Below, piece after piece: positions 33,355 to 42,514 of a stretch of DNA of 64,000 nt. The position numbers and the translations under genes are program-made. Each line of letters begins with the position of its first letter. Position 1 is the first letter of the stretch. Source of the stretch: Lachnospiraceae bacterium UBA7086 (GTDB lineage Bacteria; Bacillota; Clostridia; Lachnospirales; Lachnospiraceae); assembly GCA_002492525.1 (NCBI GenBank), contig DKZA01000039.1, positions 1 to 64,000 on the forward strand, given 5' to 3'. The notes below the pieces were generated by a model. It worked only from the letters and a program-made list of their open reading frames with translations. It had not been told where the DNA came from and searched no databases.

Positions 33355-36300
33355 TCACAAGAACAATTCTTCCATCTTCGCCAGAGCCTCCTCAGCCAAT
33401 GCAAGTAAAGTTTCTTCATCCTTCTCAATCACACCGCATTTCTTATAACGAAGACTGAACGTGGGAGTTCCCTTCGGATCAAACTTCATCTTCCCGTCAT
33501 AAGCCCCTATCAACATAGGGAGATTCTCCACTTTGATGGGTGCATCCGTCCGCATAATGAAACGTATTGTCTCATTCTTCCCTTTGACTTCTGGCATATA
33601 CAATCTGTGGGCATGGGAGCGAATCAGCGCGATACGCAGAAGATTTTCCACTGATTTGGGTATCTCTCCAAACCGGTCCAGAAGTTCCTCCCGCATATCC
33701 TCACATTCCTTCTCGTCCTCAATCCCTGCAATCCTCTTGTAAATGTCCAGCTTCTGCACTTCATTGACGATATAGGAAGGGGGAATATAGGCATCCACAT
33801 CCACATCAATGACCGTATTGAAATCTTCCAGAGTCGGAATCCCTTTCAGATTCTTCACCGCTTCATTTAACATCTTACAATACAGATCATATCCCACTGC
33901 CTGCATATGGCCGTGCTGGCTGCGGCCAAGCAATGTCCCTGCGCCCCGGATTTCCAGATCACGCATGGCAATCTTAAACCCGCTGCCAAGTTCCGTAAAT
34001 TCCCGAATGGCTTCCAGCCGCTTCTCCGCCACTTCTTTGAGTAATTTATTTCTCCGGTACATTAAGAAAGCATAAGCTGTTCTATTAGAACGTCCCACCC
34101 GCCCTCTGAGCTGATAAAGCTGAGACAGTCCCATCTGGTCGGAATCATGTATAATCATGGTGTTGACATTGGAAATATCAAGTCCAGTCTCAATAATCGT
34201 GGTAGCTACCAGAACATCTATCTCTCCATTGATAAAATCATACATGATCCGTTCCAGTTCCGTTTCTTTCATCTGTCCATGAGCAAAAGCCACAACCGCC
34301 TCCGGCACCAGCTTCTGAATGGACGCCGCGATATCCGCAATATTATTTACCCGGTTATAGACATAATACACCTGCCCCTCTCTGGACAATTCTCTGACAA
34401 TGGCCTCTCTCACCAATTCCTCATTATATTCACAAACAAAGGTCTGAATCGGTACTCTCTCCTCTGGTGCTTCTTCCAGGACGCTCATATCACGGATACC
34501 CACCAGACTCATGTGCAGTGTCCGGGGAATCGGTGTTGCCGTCAATGTCAGCACATCCACGTTTTCTCTGAGCTTCTTAATTTTCTCCTTGTGTGTCACA
34601 CCAAACCGCTGCTCCTCATCAATGATCAGAAGTCCCAAATCTTTATATTGAACATCTGCGGAGAGCACTCTATGAGTGCCAATCACAATATCTACCATAC
34701 CTTTTTTCATATCCGCGATGGTTTTTTTCTGCTCCGCCGTTGTCCGAAATCTGGACAACAGATCAACCCGCACCGGGAAATCCTTCATTCTCTGGATAAA
34801 GGTATTATAATGCTGCTGCGCCAGGATAGTCGTGGGTACCAGATATACCACCTGTTTACCCTCCTGCACCGCCTTGAAAGCCGCACGAATTGCGATTTCT
34901 GTCTTCCCATAGCCCACATCGCCGCAGATCAACCGATCCATAACCTTACCGCTTTCCATATCTTCTTTGGTGGCCGCAATCGCTGCAAGCTGATCCTCCG
35001 TCTCCTCAAAGGGGAACATCTCCTCAAACTCTCTCTGCCACACCGTATCCTTACCATAGCGGAAGCCTTCACTCTGCTGTCTTAAGGCGTACAGCTCCAC
35101 CAGATCCTGCGCCACCTCATCCACTGCCGTGCGGACCTTTGACTTTGTTTTGGTCCACTCCTGAGTTCCCAGTTTGTTAAGCTTCGGCTTGGAACCCGCA
35201 TCCGCAGAAGCATATTTTTGAATCACATCCAGTCCCGTAGCCAGTACATACAGAATACCCCCGTCCCGGTAGGATATCTTCATATAATCCTTAACAATAT
35301 GATCCACTTCCACTTTCTCGATTCCCTGATAAATACCGAGTCCATGACTTTCATGAACCACATAATCTCCCACCCGCAGCTCATTAAAGTCATTGATTTT
35401 CTGACCTTCATAAATCTTTTTCTTCTTTTTTTTCTTCTTGGGAGCACCGAAAATATCGCTCTCCGAAATCACCATGAACTGCAACAGCGGATACTCAAAC
35501 CCTTTGAGCACCCTGCCATAATATGTCATGACTTCCCCCGGCTGTACTTCCCGCATGGGATCCTCTGTATAAAAAGCGCTTATCCCCTGTTCCCGCAGAT
35601 CCTGTGCAAGACGCCTGGCTCTGGTTCTTGATCCGGACAAAAGCAGGATACGATAACCTTTTCTCTTATAGGCAGTCAGATCTTTCACTAATGTTTCAAA
35701 ACTATTGTTGTAGGAAGAAAGACTCCGGGCCTGCACCGTGAACTTTTTATCTGACTTGAAAAGAGGATTTTTCCCATCCATCGTGGAAAGCGTCACCACC
35801 CTGCGGGCAGCGATTTTTGCCCCCACTTCCTCTGCCGCAAGCAGAATATCCATCTGTCCCGGCATAATATATCCTTTCTGCACCCTGTGCATCATACTCT
35901 CACGAAATTCCATCTCCACCGCGTCCGTATGCTCCTTGACGCGAAGCGGTTCATCGAGAAAAATGCAACTGGACTTTCCGTCAAAATAATCTAAAAAGGT
36001 TTCCAATTCTGAGTAAAAGTATCTCACATAACTTTCCAGATTTACCACATTACGTGAAAGACCCAGTTCCAGAAGTTCCTCCGCCAGCTCCTTTACCTGT
36101 ACCTCAATCCGATGCGCTTCTTCCGTTTTCATCTGTGCCCGCAGTACTTTGGCCTGTTGACTGCCCTCTGCCTGCACTTTTTTAAGTCCCACTCGCAATT
36201 CTTCTCTGGAGAGAATCATTTCTGTGGCTGGATAAATGGTCACGGACTCTAATTTCTCGATGGAACGCTGGCTTAGGATATCAAAGCTGCGAATAGATTC

Positions 36301-36894
36301 TACTTCCTCTCCCCACAGCTCAATCCGGTAAGGGTTTTCTTCCGTCAGATCAAAAATATCCACAATCCCGCCCCGGATACTAAACTGTCCCGGTACTTCC
36401 ACCTGATAATTTTTCTCATACCCCAGCTCCACCAGACGGGCCGCCAATTCGCTCTCTACCAGGCTGCTGTTTTTATCTATGGAAATCACATGCTCTTGAA
36501 AGACTCTAAGAGGCATCTGGGGTGCCATCAGCGCATCATATGTGGTGATCACCGTCACCGGTACCTCATCCAACAACCTGCGCAGACATTTGATACGTTC
36601 CATGATCAATTGATTCCCATGGATATCCGCCTGAAAAAAAATCAGGTCCTTGGCCGGATACAACATGACATTTCTGTCATAAAACTGATAATCCTCATAC
36701 AATTCTTTTGCCTTCAGATCACTGAACGTCACAATAATTTTATTACGAAAGCCCTCTCCTAATCCATAAACCATATGCAGCTTCTGGGAATCCACACAAC
36801 CGCTTAAGCCTATCGATATCTGCTCTTTTGTCAGCTGTTTCTTAATCTCTTCATATTCTCCTAACTCTTCCAACGGAGCCAGTAATGCCCTCAC
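33355..36894 (-). CDS. mfd: Transcription-repair coupling factor (1179 aa)
   Basis: DNA translocase that removes RNA polymerase stalled at lesions and recruits UvrA. In order: a UvrB-homology region (1 to about 350), an RNA polymerase interaction domain with VGDYVVHESHGLGIYQGIE (about 510-580), a RecG-like helicase with ICGDVGYGKTEIA (Walker A) and IIDEEQRFGV, the RecG-like segment ETGLDISNVNTMI then LRGRVGRSNR, and a C-terminal TRCF domain. A run of eight lysines lies just before the polymerase-binding domain. Normal length. It starts one base after pth, the classic pth-mfd pair. Confidence 0.97.
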   Translation of the reverse strand: MRALLAPLEELGEYEEIKKQLTKEQISIGLSGCVDSQKLHMVYGLGEGFRNKIIVTFSDLKAKELYEDYQFYDRNVMLYPAKDLIFFQADIHGNQLIMERIKCLRRLLDEVPVTVITTYDALMAPQMPLRVFQEHVISIDKNSSLVESELAARLVELGYEKNYQVEVPGQFSIRGGIVDIFDLTEENPYRIELWGEEVESIRSFDILSQRSIEKLESVTIYPATEMILSREELRVGLKKVQAEGSQQAKVLRAQMKTEEAHRIEVQVKELAEELLELGLSRNVVNLESYVRYFYSELETFLDYFDGKSSCIFLDEPLRVKEHTDAVEMEFRESMMHRVQKGYIMPGQMDILLAAEEVGAKIAARRVVTLSTMDGKNPLFKSDKKFTVQARSLSSYNNSFETLVKDLTAYKRKGYRILLLSGSRTRARRLAQDLREQGISAFYTEDPMREVQPGEVMTYYGRVLKGFEYPLLQFMVISESDIFGAPKKKKKKKKIYEGQKINDFNELRVGDYVVHESHGLGIYQGIEKVEVDHIVKDYMKISYRDGGILYVLATGLDVIQKYASADAGSKPKLNKLGTQEWTKTKSKVRTAVDEVAQDLVELYALRQQSEGFRYGKDTVWQREFEEMFPFEETEDQLAAIAATKEDMESGKVMDRLICGDVGYGKTEIAIRAAFKAVQEGKQVVYLVPTTILAQQHYNTFIQRMKDFPVRVDLLSRFRTTAEQKKTIADMKKGMVDIVIGTHRVLSADVQYKDLGLLIIDEEQRFGVTHKEKIKKLRENVDVLTLTATPIPRTLHMSLVGIRDMSVLEEAPEERVPIQTFVCEYNEELVREAIVRELSREGQVYYVYNRVNNIADIAASIQKLVPEAVVAFAHGQMKETELERIMYDFINGEIDVLVATTIIETGLDISNVNTMIIHDSDQMGLSQLYQLRGRVGRSNRTAYAFLMYRRNKLLKEVAEKRLEAIREFTELGSGFKIAMRDLEIRGAGTLLGRSQHGHMQAVGYDLYCKMLNEAVKNLKGIPTLEDFNTVIDVDVDAYIPPSYIVNEVQKLDIYKRIAGIEDEKECEDMREELLDRFGEIPKSVENLLRIALIRSHAHRLYMPEVKGKNETIRFIMRTDAPIKVENLPMLIGAYDGKMKFDPKGTPTFSLRYKKCGVIEKDEETLLALAEEALAKMEELFL

Positions 36895-36895
36895 A

Positions 36896-37474
36896 TCAAA
36901 CCTCCTGCACTTTCTTATTATATAAATTCATCGCCGCATCCGGCCCCTGTGTAACCATAATTTCTATGGCCGCCGCCGCGTTTCTTATACTCTCGTCTAT
37001 CACTTCACGTTCTTCTTTGGTAAAATGGCCGAGCACATAGTCCGCCAGGTCTCGTCCCTGCGGTTTCTCTCCCACTCCCATCCGCACTCTCATAAACTCA
37101 TCATGACCCAGATGCAGAATAATATTTTTCAATCCGTTATGCCCGCCGGCACTGCCCTTTTTGCGGATCCGTATCCGTCCCACATCCAGACTCACATCAT
37201 CTGAAATGACAATGAGTTCGCTCTTCTCGTCCACTTTATAAAAGTCTATGACGGCTCTGATACTCTCACCACTCAAATTCATATAAGTCTGCGGCTTCAC
37301 TAACACTACCTTCTGTCCGGCGATAAATCCTTTGCCGATGACCGCCTTGTGCTTCCTTTCTCCCATGGCGATATCATACTTCTCTGCAATAGCATCTATC
37401 ACATCGAAACCAATATTGTGTCTTGTATTCTGATACTGTCTGTCGGGGTTCCCAAGGCCTGCGATGATATACAT
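36896..37474 (-). CDS. pth: Peptidyl-tRNA hydrolase (192 aa)
   Basis: Recycles tRNA by cleaving peptidyl-tRNA released from ribosomes; cytoplasmic and essential. MYIIAGLGNPDRQYQNTRHNIGF carries the catalytic His, KPQTYMNLSG binds substrate, and the RIRKKGSAGGHNGLK segment is conserved. The start at 37474 has GGGAGT 8 bases upstream; in-frame starts further up (37492, 37537) precede the family N-terminus and are unlikely. One base separates it from mfd. Confidence 0.96.
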   Translation of the reverse strand: MYIIAGLGNPDRQYQNTRHNIGFDVIDAIAEKYDIAMGERKHKAVIGKGFIAGQKVVLVKPQTYMNLSGESIRAVIDFYKVDEKSELIVISDDVSLDVGRIRIRKKGSAGGHNGLKNIILHLGHDEFMRVRMGVGEKPQGRDLADYVLGHFTKEEREVIDESIRNAAAAIEIMVTQGPDAAMNLYNKKVQEV

Positions 37475-37620
37475 TATTCTACTCCCACTCATTGTAATTA
37501 TGATTACCTTATATTCATTCAGCCTTGAGGCAAACACTGAACATATAAGATTACTGGTTGACTGTCAGATTACATTCTTTATTATTCTATCAATATCTTC
37601 GCCGTATAACAAGTCCATTC

Positions 37621-38523
37621 TTATCTGCGTATTCCTGCTACTGCTTCCTCGTCCACCGCAAACTCTACCAGTCCCATATAACCAGGTGCTACTTCATACT
37701 CATCAAAACAAATTACGATTTGCCCCTCATCATTCAGATAGAAATTCTGGTCTTCTTTAATTGTTTCAAACTGAAAGCCCGTTTCTTCCGCTGAATCCAC
37801 CCAATATACTTTTGACTCGTCTGCCGTCATCCTGTCCCGCATCTGCTCCTTGATATTTTCACTAATGGGAGTAATAAAATCCGCGCCTTCCTTAAAAAGA
37901 TTTTTTAAACAAGCAATTTCACCAGTCGTTTTATCAATATGATAATAATACTGGTACTGTGTACCGCTCCCAGCAATCTCAGCCACATTCACCTGCAGAG
38001 TAAACCATGTATCCGTATCTGTTATCACCTTATGATCCACATAAATACCGCCATAGCTTTCCCCTAATTCTACCTGTTCCTCAAATCGGTCAATCAGCCG
38101 ATCTGTCATCTCCTCAATACTTTCATTGATAACCGCAAGGGATGCGTCGGTCTTAAGGTCTCCTGTCTCACCGTCCTGTTCCAATTTTACTTCCTGTATA
38201 TCTGCTGAAAAGCGCTCGCTCTCATACTGATACTGCCGAATTGTCACCGCCTTAATCACGTTTCCCAGAATTGGAATCTGTTCCATGGCGTATGCCGCTT
38301 CTGAAGATATATTGGGTACGATCACCAGCAAAAACACAGCTGCCACAACAATCCATCCTGCCGCTCTCCCAATTCTCTTTCTACTTTTTCTATCTTCCAC
38401 CAGAATCCCCTCATTCCTCATATTATCCAACAATCGTTTCTTCTCTTCCTCTGTCATCTGTTCCCCTTCCTTTAAAAAATCTGCGGAATAAACATCGTTA
38501 CACATTTCGTATAATTTTGACAT
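37621..38523 (-). CDS. RsiV-like anti-sigma factor with C-terminal DUF3298 domain (300 aa)
   Basis: Membrane-spanning anti-sigma factor. A cytoplasmic N-terminus of about 50 residues would hold the sigma factor, one helix crosses the membrane (about 52-71), and an extracytoplasmic region ends with the DUF3298 signature NFYLNDEGQIVICFDEYE followed by VAPGYMGLVEF. In B. subtilis the related RsiV binds lysozyme and is then cleaved to free SigV. The same role here is inference. Starts 3 bases after the ECF sigma gene with GGGAGGTGTG upstream, the standard sigma/anti-sigma pair. Confidence 0.88.
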   Translation of the reverse strand: MSKLYEMCNDVYSADFLKEGEQMTEEEKKRLLDNMRNEGILVEDRKSRKRIGRAAGWIVVAAVFLLVIVPNISSEAAYAMEQIPILGNVIKAVTIRQYQYESERFSADIQEVKLEQDGETGDLKTDASLAVINESIEEMTDRLIDRFEEQVELGESYGGIYVDHKVITDTDTWFTLQVNVAEIAGSGTQYQYYYHIDKTTGEIACLKNLFKEGADFITPISENIKEQMRDRMTADESKVYWVDSAEETGFQFETIKEDQNFYLNDEGQIVICFDEYEVAPGYMGLVEFAVDEEAVAGIRR

Positions 38524-38526
38524 TTT

Positions 38527-39084
38527 TCACACCTCCCTTTCCTTTACAGCCTGCCGCAGTCGTTTTCTGCCTCTGCTGATACGTCCATAAATTGTGGTTT
38601 TACTCATATTCATTCGATGCGCCACCTCATCCATTGTCAGTTCTTCCAAATAAATCATCCGAAAAATCTTCGCATCCTCCTCTTTTAAATAAGAAAGAAT
38701 CCTATGAACCTCCTCCCCATATTCCCGCCGCAAAAATTCACGCGCCGCCGCGTTATCCTCCCATTCCGGCATCTGTTCCACCAAATCCTCCCTGGAAGTA
38801 TCAATATATTTACGCACATAGGTCAAAGCCTTAAATCTACATACGCCGGCCAGCCAATTCTGAAATTCCGACCGTGTCGGATCAAAACTGTCAATGTTAT
38901 CCCATACCGCTAATAAGGTATCATTCATACAGTCATCCCACAAATGCGGGAGCGTTCCCATCTGCCTCTTTACGACTGTTTTTAAAACCCAGCCATATTG
39001 ATCAATAACATAATATAGCGCCTGTTCATTTTTCTTCTTTAGCTGTCTGACAAAATTGCTCTCATTAATTTCCACAGTATTCAC
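38527..39084 (-). CDS. ECF-family RNA polymerase sigma factor (185 aa)
   Basis: Alternative sigma factor, probably for envelope stress. Region 2 includes DDCMNDTLLAVWDNIDSFDP then FQNWLAGVCRFKALTYVRK. Region 4 includes IFRMIYLEELTMDEVAHRMN then TTIYGRISRGRKRLR. The start is uncertain: GTG at 39084 and GTG at 39075 both follow AAGGGAAGG, and no ATG is suitably placed (an ATG at 39192 would add 36 atypical residues). Paired with the RsiV-like anti-sigma gene 3 bases downstream and probably autoregulated, although I could not identify a convincing ECF promoter. Confidence 0.9.
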   Translation of the reverse strand: MNTVEINESNFVRQLKKKNEQALYYVIDQYGWVLKTVVKRQMGTLPHLWDDCMNDTLLAVWDNIDSFDPTRSEFQNWLAGVCRFKALTYVRKYIDTSREDLVEQMPEWEDNAAAREFLRREYGEEVHRILSYLKEEDAKIFRMIYLEELTMDEVAHRMNMSKTTIYGRISRGRKRLRQAVKEREV

Positions 39085-39197
39085 CGCCTTCCCTTTGTTA
39101 CTTATAATTCGCAGGCAACGGAGTTTTTTAGACAATAAAGAAAAAATTTCATAAGAAAAGGACGCTTCCGCGTCCCTTTCTTTCCACATCATGCTTT

Positions 39198-39470
39198 TTA
39201 CTCTTCTGCCGGTTCTAAAAGTGCTTTTTCATAGCTGTCCAGAATAATCCTCTGAATCCTGTCACGAGTTTCAGAATTAATCGGATGCGCAATATCACGA
39301 TACTCACCATCGGTTGCCTTCTTGCTCGGCATCGCTATAAACAAACCCTTTTCGCCTTCGATTACTTTAATGTCATGAACTACGAATTCATCGTCAATGG
39401 TAATTGAGACGATTGCTTTCATTTTGCTGTCTTGAGTCATCTTACGCACGCGGACATCAGTAATTCTCAT
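39198..39470 (-). CDS. spoVG: Septation protein SpoVG (90 aa)
   Basis: Small regulator of cell division and sporulation that binds nucleic acids in several Firmicutes. MRITDVRVRKM at the start and GLFIAMPSKK...YRDIAHPIN in the middle are diagnostic. Start 39470 has AAGGAGG 9 bases upstream. It lies alone between the sigma/anti-sigma pair and the glg genes, with a long upstream region (about 240 bases to the candidate promoter). Confidence 0.97.
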   Translation of the reverse strand: MRITDVRVRKMTQDSKMKAIVSITIDDEFVVHDIKVIEGEKGLFIAMPSKKATDGEYRDIAHPINSETRDRIQRIILDSYEKALLEPAEE

Positions 39471-39718
39471 GAAGCTCAGCCTCCTTATCATATGATACCG
39501 GACGAATAACCGCCGGTTTTCACAAGCTTTTCCACACAAGTCATACTCATCAAGCCACGTAGCTTGTAATAAACATTTAGTTAATAATGCACATGCCCCT
39601 TACACAGTCAGTCCAATTCAACTAGCAGTCACCTCTTCGCTACACCAATATATCCCCTATTGACATGTTAACAAGAGTTCCAAAAAATTCCCAGATGCAA
39701 GATACGTATCCTGCGTTT

Positions 39719-39747
39719 ATTATACCATCATATCACATATCTGTCAT
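39719..39747 (-). promoter_or_regulatory. Candidate sigma-A promoter for spoVG
   Basis: On the minus strand ATGACA (39747-39742), a 17-base spacer and TATAAT (39724-39719). The -35 lies inside the 3' end of glgD. The spoVG leader would be about 240 bases long; I see no terminator hairpin or known riboswitch in it. Confidence 0.55.
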
Positions 39748-40846
39748 TATGTTCTACCACAATTTCAATGCCATTATCTCCCTTATGGTAAGAGTTAGCA
39801 CGGATCGTACCCCTGCTCTCCACGATACAATTTTCGATATGTGTATTATCTCCAATGTAGACATCATTCAGAATAATGGAATTTTTAATATAACAATTAT
39901 TCCCTATATATGTCTCCTTAAAGATTACGGAGTCCTCCACGGTGCCATTTACAATACAGCCGCTGGATATGAGACTATTCCGGATGTTTGCTCCTACATT
40001 ATACTTAGCCGGCGGAAGATCATCCACCTTGGAATAAATATCCGGATACTGCTTGAAGAAATAATCTCTGATCTCGGGCTTCAGGAAATCCATATTTGTC
40101 TTAAAATAATCCTCCACCGTCGCTATATTACTCCAGTATTCCTTGATCTTATAACCATAAATCCTTTTCTGGTTCTTGTAACGGATCAGGATATCCTTTA
40201 CGAAATCAAAGCGGTCCTCCTCTTTACACCTCTCGATCATCTCAATCAGCTGACGCCTTCTGACTACGTAAATACCACAGGAAATGGTATTGGATTTGGC
40301 TACCACAGGTTTCTCCTCGAACTCCTCAATACGGCTCTCCTCATTCATCTTGACCGTACCGTAACGCTCTACATTGGCATCCTGATCCATATCTTTGCAT
40401 ACGACCGTGATGTCTGCCTTCTTTTCAATATGATACTCCAGTACCTTATTATAATCCATCTTGTAGACGCAGTCACCGGAAACAATCACCACATATGGTT
40501 CATGGCTGTTCTTTAAGAATGACAGATTCTGCGCGATGGCATCTGCCGTACCGCGATACCATGCGTTACTTTCCGCCGTTACTGCAGGAGTCTCCACAAA
40601 CAGACCTCCCTGCTTACGGCCAAAATCCCACCATTTGGAAGAACTCAGGTGCTCATTCAGACTGCCGGCATTATATTGCGTGAACACGGCCACTTTATTG
40701 ATATGCGAATTAGACATATTGCTAAGCGCAAAATCAATACTACGGTAACTGCCCGCAATAGGCATTGCACAGACCGCACGTTTCTGCGTCAGTTGTTTAA
40801 TTCTGTGATTATTTCCGCCAGCTAAGATAATTCCTATTGCTCTCAC
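39728..40846 (-). CDS. glgD: GlgD-type glucose-1-phosphate adenylyltransferase subunit (372 aa)
   Basis: Regulatory-type partner of GlgC in glycogen synthesis. It has the nucleotidyltransferase fold and a C-terminal left-handed beta helix (hexapeptide-like repeats from about residue 285), but the nucleotide loop reads LAGGNNHRI instead of the GGxGxRL of active enzymes, as usual for GlgD. The GTG start overlaps the last base of the glgC stop (TAGTG), so the two are translationally coupled. Forms a hetero-oligomer with GlgC in Firmicutes. Confidence 0.94.
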   Translation of the reverse strand: MRAIGIILAGGNNHRIKQLTQKRAVCAMPIAGSYRSIDFALSNMSNSHINKVAVFTQYNAGSLNEHLSSSKWWDFGRKQGGLFVETPAVTAESNAWYRGTADAIAQNLSFLKNSHEPYVVIVSGDCVYKMDYNKVLEYHIEKKADITVVCKDMDQDANVERYGTVKMNEESRIEEFEEKPVVAKSNTISCGIYVVRRRQLIEMIERCKEEDRFDFVKDILIRYKNQKRIYGYKIKEYWSNIATVEDYFKTNMDFLKPEIRDYFFKQYPDIYSKVDDLPPAKYNVGANIRNSLISSGCIVNGTVEDSVIFKETYIGNNCYIKNSIILNDVYIGDNTHIENCIVESRGTIRANSYHKGDNGIEIVVEHNDRYVI

Positions 40847-42117
40847 TATTTATCACCTGCCTTAATCAAAGTTCTGCCACTCGGGAGATTTCCGTTCTCA
40901 TAGTCATCTGCCGTAGTCACACCGAAGACCACTGAATTCTTCCCTATGGTAATTCCTTTTGGAACGACGCTCTTTTCGCCCACGGTCACGATATCATGAT
41001 CATAAATATGGGGGTCTGTCTCATTCGGCACCGCTTCCCCGATACCCAGCTTTACATCGTCCTCAATCACCGTATTCTCAGCGACAATGGCCTTGTACAG
41101 TTCGCAGTTTTCACCGATCCTGGTCTGGTTCATAATAATAGAATCCTTGACCACTGTACCGGCCCCGATGGTAACACCACATCCGATCACAGAATTATAT
41201 ACTTTACCGCTGATCTCACAGCCCTCTCCTATGATGCTCTTCTCCACCACACTGTCTGAAGCCAGATACTGAGGCGGAAGGATCTCACTCTTTGTATATA
41301 TCTTCCAGTACTCTTCGTAAAGATTAAATTCCGGAACGATATCAATCAATTCCATATTTGCTTCCCAGAAGGAGTGAAGTGTTCCCACATCTTTCCAATA
41401 ACCGTTGAATTCATATGCGTAAAGAGGTGCTCCCTTCTTATGGCAATAAGGAATGAGATGTTTGCCGAAATCAAGTCCCGGCTGCTCTGCATTGGCAAGA
41501 AGTGCTTCCTTCAAAGTCTTCCAGTTAAATATGTAAATACCCATAGATGCAAGATTGCTCCGAGGGTTCTCCGGCTTCTCTTCAAAATCCGTAATCTTAC
41601 GATTTTCATCTGTAATCATGATACCGAAGCGCTTTGCTTCCTCCATCGGCACCGGCATGACCGCAATCGTCACTTCGGCACCATTCTGCTTGTGGAAATC
41701 GAGCATCACCTCATAATCCATCTTATAGATATGATCGCCAGACAGGATCAACACATAATCGGGATTAAAACTCTCCATATAATCCATGTTCTGATAGATA
41801 GCATTCGCCGTACCAGTGTACCATTCACTGTTTGCACTCTTCTCATAAGGCGGCAGTACCGTAACCCCGCCGATATTCCTGTCAAGATCCCACGGAATAC
41901 CGATTCCGATATGTGTATTTAATCGAAGCGGCTGATACTGGGTAAGCACACCCACCGTATCAACGCCAGAATTAATACAGTTGCTTAGGGGGAAGTCGAT
42001 GATTCTGTATTTACTGCCAAAGGATACTGCCGGCTTAGCGACCTTCGACGTAAGTACACCTAATCTGCTTCCCTGACCACCTGCCAACAGCATGGCAATC
42101 ATTTCTTTCTTAACCAT
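40846..42117 (-). CDS. glgC: Glucose-1-phosphate adenylyltransferase (423 aa)
   Basis: Makes ADP-glucose for glycogen synthesis. An intact nucleotide loop LLAGGQGSRLGVLT, YRIIDFPLSNCINSG, LSGDHIYKMDY with the metal Asp and FEEKPENP are present, with a C-terminal beta-helix domain. It is the catalytic partner of GlgD. No glgA, glgB or glgP is adjacent, so the pair stands apart from the rest of the pathway. The upstream 400-bp divergent region is shared with murC. Confidence 0.95.
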   Translation of the reverse strand: MVKKEMIAMLLAGGQGSRLGVLTSKVAKPAVSFGSKYRIIDFPLSNCINSGVDTVGVLTQYQPLRLNTHIGIGIPWDLDRNIGGVTVLPPYEKSANSEWYTGTANAIYQNMDYMESFNPDYVLILSGDHIYKMDYEVMLDFHKQNGAEVTIAVMPVPMEEAKRFGIMITDENRKITDFEEKPENPRSNLASMGIYIFNWKTLKEALLANAEQPGLDFGKHLIPYCHKKGAPLYAYEFNGYWKDVGTLHSFWEANMELIDIVPEFNLYEEYWKIYTKSEILPPQYLASDSVVEKSIIGEGCEISGKVYNSVIGCGVTIGAGTVVKDSIIMNQTRIGENCELYKAIVAENTVIEDDVKLGIGEAVPNETDPHIYDHDIVTVGEKSVVPKGITIGKNSVVFGVTTADDYENGNLPSGRTLIKAGDK

Positions 42118-42514
42118 CTTATCACCTCTTATTTCTTAAAATATTTATATATTTTAAAACAAATACTATATGATTTAACCAATACAGACCTGCTCGTCTG
42201 CATATGCCAAATCCACAAAAAAATTACAGTTTCCGAATCTATATTGTAATAAGTATATCACAATCCGACAGAAAACTAAATCACATTTACAAAAATATTC
42301 AGTTTTCATTCCTTTTGTTATATTAATAATATACAATATTTTATTTGCATTTTCAATATCTTTGTCCATTTTTTACATAGCCCATTTTATAGGAATCTGG
42401 ACTGTAATCCTGTTTTGTAAATTATGTCTAAAATCTGTGTAAAATAAATTCTTATTGGTTTTTTCCCGTGAAATGAGTATAATACTAGTAAAAAATGTAA
42501 ATAGGGAGATACCC
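42118..42514. other. A/T-rich divergent spacer between glgC and murC
   Basis: About 400 bases with no credible gene. It holds the murC promoter near its right end. On the minus strand TATACT at 42257-42252 with TTAGTT 16 bases upstream is a possible glgC promoter. The middle (42290-42370) is very A/T-rich with runs of T; no hairpin terminator or riboswitch was recognised. Confidence 0.5.
42455..42483 (+). promoter_or_regulatory. Sigma-A promoter of murC
   Basis: TTGGTT (42455-42460), a 17-base spacer and TATAAT (42478-42483). Transcription would begin near 42490, about 25 bases before the murC ATG. Confidence 0.75.
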
